DNA of 64,000 nt from Armatimonadota bacterium (GTDB taxonomy: Bacteria; Armatimonadota; Zipacnadia; UBA1398; JAKPQA01): assembly GCA_029547025.1 (NCBI GenBank), contig JAKPQA010000035.1:143880-207879 (forward strand). The letters run 5' to 3'. Positions 60,627 through 64,000 of this stretch are shown here, one piece after another. The notes under the pieces are model-generated. The model was not told where the DNA came from. It did no database searches and saw nothing but the letters and a program-made list of their open reading frames with translations. The position numbers were made by a program, and so were the translations under genes. Position 1 is the stretch's first letter, and each line of letters begins with the position of its first letter.

Positions 60627-61973
60627 ATGCGCGTCGCACTTCACACCATCGGGTGCAAGCTCAACCAGTACGAGACCGAGGTCATCCGCGAAGGACTCAT
60701 CGCCGCCGGACACGAGATCGTCCCATTCACCGCCCGAGCGGATCTCTACCTCGTCAACACCTGCACCGTCACGCAGAAGGCAGATCACGACGCCCGCCGC
60801 CTGCTCCGCCAGGCCAAACGGCGGAACCCCTCGGCTCTGGTGGTCGCCGCCGGCTGCTATGCCCAGACCGATGCAGGCCGCCTGGCTGCCATGCCCGAGG
60901 TCGACCTGGTGCTCGGCAACGCTGACAAGCTCCGCCTGAGCGACTGGCTTGCTGGCGCCTCCCCCGAACCTGGGGTCCGGGTCACCAACCTGTCCCAGCA
61001 GACGGCATTCGAGCGCGTCTCTGTGCAAGCCTTCGACAGTCATACCCGGGCCTTCGTGAAGATCCAGGATGGCTGCGACGCGCGCTGCGCCTACTGCAAG
61101 GTGCCCCTGGCCCGCGGGCCCAACCGCAGCCGCCTCGTCGATGATACCATCGCCCAGGTGCGCCAGCTCTGCGAGGCCGGCCACCGCGAGATTGTGCTCA
61201 TCGGCATTCACCTCGGCACCTACGGCCGCGACCTCACCCCACCGGTTTCCCTGGCCGAGCTGTTGCGTCTCATCCTCGAAGATCCTCGGCCCCAGCGCCT
61301 GCGGTTGAGCTCCATCGAGCCACTCGAGTTCTCGCCCGAGCTGATCGACGTTCTGGCCGCCCACGCCGGGCGCATCTGCCGGCACCTGCATATCCCGCTC
61401 CAGTCGGGGTCCGATCGGGTCCTGGCGGCCATGAACCGGCGCTACACCGCCGAGCAGTACGCGTCGATCGTCGGCGAACTGGCCCGGCGCATACCCGGCC
61501 TGGCCCTGGGCGCCGACGTCCTGACCGGGTTTCCCGGTGAGACCGACGACGACCACGCCCGCACGTGCGAACTGGTCCGAACCCTGCCGCTGGCCTACCT
61601 GCACGTGTTCAGCTACTCCCCGCGCGACGGGACGGCCGCCGCCTACCTCCCCGGCCCAGTGCGGCCAGACATCATCAAGCGCAGAAGCAGAGAGCTGCTG
61701 GCCTGGTCAGCGAACCGGTACGCGACCTACCTCGACTCGCTCGTGGGGACTGAGCAATCGGTGCTCTTCGAACGTCAGATCGGTGAGCATGTGGTCGGAC
61801 ACACCGACACCTATGCCGAGGTGTCCGTCCCCGCCGGCGAGGCCGAACGGAACGACCTCGCCCAGGTCCGAATCGACGGCGTGACCGCCGACCGGTGCTT
61901 TGGACATGTCATCGGAAGCGCACGACTGCCTCTGTCTGGACCGGGATCTCCGCCAAGCCCTTCCGCGTCTTGA
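60627..61973 (+). CDS. mtaB: tRNA t6A37 methylthiotransferase MtaB
   Basis: A 448-residue radical-SAM enzyme that adds a methylthio group to N6-threonylcarbamoyladenosine at tRNA position 37. The N-terminal MTTase domain starts LHTIGCKLNQYETE and has cluster Cys residues in GCK, VNTCTVT and AAGCY. The radical-SAM motif CDARCAYC lies near residue 150, followed by LSSIEPLEF and LHIPLQSGSDRVL, then a C-terminal TRAM-like domain. The ATG at 60627 gives the usual start. Its last 65 bp overlap the convergent glycosidase-like gene. Confidence 0.93.
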   Translation: MRVALHTIGCKLNQYETEVIREGLIAAGHEIVPFTARADLYLVNTCTVTQKADHDARRLLRQAKRRNPSALVVAAGCYAQTDAGRLAAMPEVDLVLGNADKLRLSDWLAGASPEPGVRVTNLSQQTAFERVSVQAFDSHTRAFVKIQDGCDARCAYCKVPLARGPNRSRLVDDTIAQVRQLCEAGHREIVLIGIHLGTYGRDLTPPVSLAELLRLILEDPRPQRLRLSSIEPLEFSPELIDVLAAHAGRICRHLHIPLQSGSDRVLAAMNRRYTAEQYASIVGELARRIPGLALGADVLTGFPGETDDDHARTCELVRTLPLAYLHVFSYSPRDGTAAAYLPGPVRPDIIKRRSRELLAWSANRYATYLDSLVGTEQSVLFERQIGEHVVGHTDTYAEVSVPAGEAERNDLAQVRIDGVTADRCFGHVIGSARLPLSGPGSPPSPSAS

Positions 61974-64000
61974 TCCTCTGCTCACCTGCCATCGCCGTGG
62001 CCGCGCGGCTCGGGAGCCTCAGTGTCTGGCTCCCGAACCCATGGTAGACCCGCACGGTGCTCCCCGGCGCGCCAATAGCCGTCCCGGTGACCAGTCGAGC
62101 GCAGAACAGCGCCGAGGGCTCATAGATGACGCCCCGGTACTGCAGTGCGTGGAAGGCCACGAACTCCGGTGACTCGACCACGAACCCGAAGGGCGGGAGC
62201 ACGGCGTCGCCAGTCCGGAACACCTCGGTGCCTGCGTTGGTGATGATGGTGAGTGTCCGCGAAGGCTTCCGGGGGTCCGCGAAGACGGTGCGCTCCACGC
62301 GGCCGCCGGCGTCGAGGAACGCGTGATCGACAATCCGCATGGTGAACGTGATCTCGTTGACCGGCGACATGAACTCGTAGGTGTTCTTGATGAACCGGTC
62401 GGTGGCACCGAGAGCCTGACCCCAACCGCCATCGGCCCGGGCGAAGCAGGTGGGGTCGGCGGCCGCCCCGCGCCCCTCCGGCGGTGTGAAGCGCACACCC
62501 TTCTCCGAAAGATGGAGCTGTCCCACCACCACCCGGAGCGACCCATCGTCGGCGGCGGGGAGACGGAGGCGCCGGTCGCCGGCCAGCAGGCCGATGCGCA
62601 CGTCGAAGCCGCCGCTGAGACCCTCGGGAATCTCCACATCACGGGGGCCGTCGATGACGGTCTGGCCGGGCTGCCACTCCTCCGTGCCCGGAGCCAGGTC
62701 GTGGTCATCTTGGAGGACGATGCCACCCGTGGCGTCGGTGAAATGGACGAAACACCGAGCCGGGGGCATCGGACCCGTCACGTTCCACCGATACGTGACG
62801 CGGATGTGGCGCCGGTCACCCCCGCGCTCCACCCGGGCGACCGAGGGCACGGCCGGTGCCAGCTCGATGGCCTCGTTCTCGAAGTAGGCGTGCGGGCCGA
62901 AGCTGTAAACCGGCATCCGGCCGGAACTCAGATGGCGGATGATGTACCGCGCGTCCGCAGGGCCGGCGCGCGTACCCTGGTGGGTGTAGAGGGCGATGCA
63001 GTCGTGGTACACCAGGTCCATTAGCGGTATCTGCCGGGTGCCGGCTGGCGGCTCCGATAGCACCCCGCCCATAATCCCCTCGAAGTAACTCGAGTGCGGG
63101 ATGGCCCACTCTTGCCCCTCCTCGGACCCGTGGATGGGGAAGAACGAACGGCTCAGGTCGCACAGCTCGCCCTTGTAGCGGATGTCGTCGGTGAATGTCA
63201 GCGGGTGCTCAGTGGACGAGCACTCGTAGGGCGGGGCCGCGAAGGTGGTGTCGATGAAGTAGGCTGAGAAGCCATAGCGGCGCTTGACTTCGGGCAGGTT
63301 GCGGCGGGCCAGTTCGAGCGCCTTCCTGGAGCAGATGAGCCAACATGGCCCACCCGCCCAGTTGCCGCCTTGCCGGATGGACCCATCGGGATTACGCATG
63401 ATGTAGGACTCGTCCCACGAGGGCGCATCGCGGTACATATCCTGGTAGTTGTCGTGGCCACCGCACAGATACCCCAGAGCCTGGACCCGCTTGCTGCACT
63501 CGGCCAGGGCCTCGTCGCCACCGCACTCGGGCGCCGCCGGCAAGATGTCCGGATGCTGGTTGTCATAGCCGCGGTGGATCCATCCGGCGAGCACCACCAG
63601 CGCCTTGTCGAGCCCAAGGTCGTTCTTCCAGTGCTCCGCACAGCGGGCCACCTCGTCGAAAGTGTAGCCCACGTCGACACGCTCGTCGGCCTCGCCCTGG
63701 TGGTAGACCGACGACTTGAGGGTTCGCACCATCACGAAGGGCTTGAAGTCCGGTGCGCCGGCGAGCTTCCACACCTCGGGCGCCCACTGGGCCTTCTCCA
63801 TCCACGTCCGTGCCAGCCCTCGCCGCTCGGCGATGCTGCGGTAAGCGTGGGCAATGCCCACATAGCCGCCCGAGCTGACCACGTGGAGAGTCACGCGTCG
63901 GGCGTCCCCACGAAGCTGGAGTGAGGAGAGGATCACCTGAGCACCTGGTGCCGGCTCGGGCGCCGGTACCAGGCTGCGAGCGGATGCGGTCACATAGGGG
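61909..64000 (-). CDS. DUF5696-like glycoside hydrolase, 5' end cut by the window
   Basis: At least 694 residues; the N-terminus, probably including a signal peptide, lies beyond the window edge, and the Met at 63993 is likely internal. The visible part begins with a beta domain ending VSSGGYVGIAHAYRSIAERRG. It continues into a TIM-barrel with VVLAGWIHRGYDNQHPD, CGGHDNYQDMYRDAPSWD and YGFSAYFIDTTFAAPPYECS, the layout of DUF5696/GH-like proteins. A long C-terminal beta region follows. The FIDTT Asp is a candidate nucleophile. It probably acts on alpha-linked glycans, but the substrate is unknown. The 3' end overlaps mtaB by 65 bp. Confidence 0.75.
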   Translation of the reverse strand, partial: PYVTASARSLVPAPEPAPGAQVILSSLQLRGDARRVTLHVVSSGGYVGIAHAYRSIAERRGLARTWMEKAQWAPEVWKLAGAPDFKPFVMVRTLKSSVYHQGEADERVDVGYTFDEVARCAEHWKNDLGLDKALVVLAGWIHRGYDNQHPDILPAAPECGGDEALAECSKRVQALGYLCGGHDNYQDMYRDAPSWDESYIMRNPDGSIRQGGNWAGGPCWLICSRKALELARRNLPEVKRRYGFSAYFIDTTFAAPPYECSSTEHPLTFTDDIRYKGELCDLSRSFFPIHGSEEGQEWAIPHSSYFEGIMGGVLSEPPAGTRQIPLMDLVYHDCIALYTHQGTRAGPADARYIIRHLSSGRMPVYSFGPHAYFENEAIELAPAVPSVARVERGGDRRHIRVTYRWNVTGPMPPARCFVHFTDATGGIVLQDDHDLAPGTEEWQPGQTVIDGPRDVEIPEGLSGGFDVRIGLLAGDRRLRLPAADDGSLRVVVGQLHLSEKGVRFTPPEGRGAAADPTCFARADGGWGQALGATDRFIKNTYEFMSPVNEITFTMRIVDHAFLDAGGRVERTVFADPRKPSRTLTIITNAGTEVFRTGDAVLPPFGFVVESPEFVAFHALQYRGVIYEPSALFCARLVTGTAIGAPGSTVRVYHGFGSQTLRLPSRAATAMAGEQRIKTRKGLAEIPVQTEAVVRFR

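Overview
The window is high-GC bacterial chromosome (about two thirds G+C by eye), densely coding, with many short ATGA-type gene overlaps. The best lineage guess is Armatimonadota or a close neighbour. The reasons are a prepilin-type protein with the [13 protein letters not shown] signature and an H-X9-DG tail, several glycan-related families common in that phylum (DUF4091, DUF4832, DUF5696-like), a PEP-CTERM protein, and genes such as SpoIIM, CdaA/CdaR and DUF3662-FHA. No rRNA, tRNA, CRISPR array, insertion sequence or prophage was seen. The lineage call is inference; no marker gene proves it.

Layout. 140-10642 (minus): aspartate kinase, a TPR protein, a secreted protein, two tandem YfhO-type membrane proteins, a GT39-type membrane glycosyltransferase and an isochorismatase-like hydrolase, closely packed. 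10782-11723 (minus): prepilin-type protein with a strong terminator. 11896-19852 (plus): the phosphate block, with an orphan DNA methyltransferase, phoB, phoR, pstS, pstC, pstA, pstB and phoU. Three candidate Pho boxes built on an 11-bp period lie in this block. 19924-24936: murB, an unrecognised 705-residue protein, dapF, and an AAC(3)-family acetyltransferase. 24982-34095 (minus): a glycosidase with a carbohydrate-binding tail, a purine-type NCS2 permease, a DUF4091 protein, then cdaR, cdaA and two FHA proteins. 34236-39692 (plus): rpe, a divergent M24-fold protein, a frameshifted sialidase and a DUF4832 protein. 39849-47551 (plus): ferredoxin, a very large zinc-ribbon/cyclase/ATPase/TPR regulator, a zinc-ribbon pseudopilin-like protein, an acetyl-CoA-synthetase-like ligase and an acyl carrier protein.

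47648-54283 is the most unusual part. A three-gene cassette encodes a PqqD-like recognition protein, an HPr-kinase-like ATPase and a lasso B2-type protease, but no lasso cyclase or convincing precursor is visible. Across an intervening PEP-CTERM gene lies a second PqqD-like protein, possibly read from an almost leaderless mRNA. It is followed by a minimal FtsX-type permease, a LolD-type ATPase and three small secreted or membrane proteins. 54284-59126 holds scattered small genes, a 66-bp repeat pair, a SpoIIM protein, a broken ankyrin gene and a cluster of palindromic repeats. 59127-64000 holds a secreted protein, mtaB and the 3' part of a DUF5696-like glycosidase cut by the window edge.

How the genes work together. 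PhoR/PhoB and PhoU would control phosphate uptake through PstSCAB, and the Pho-box placement suggests the methyltransferase and phoBR belong to the same regulon. CdaA/CdaR and the FHA proteins suggest linked c-di-AMP and phosphothreonine signalling. The secreted glycosidase-like proteins suggest a polysaccharide-using lifestyle.
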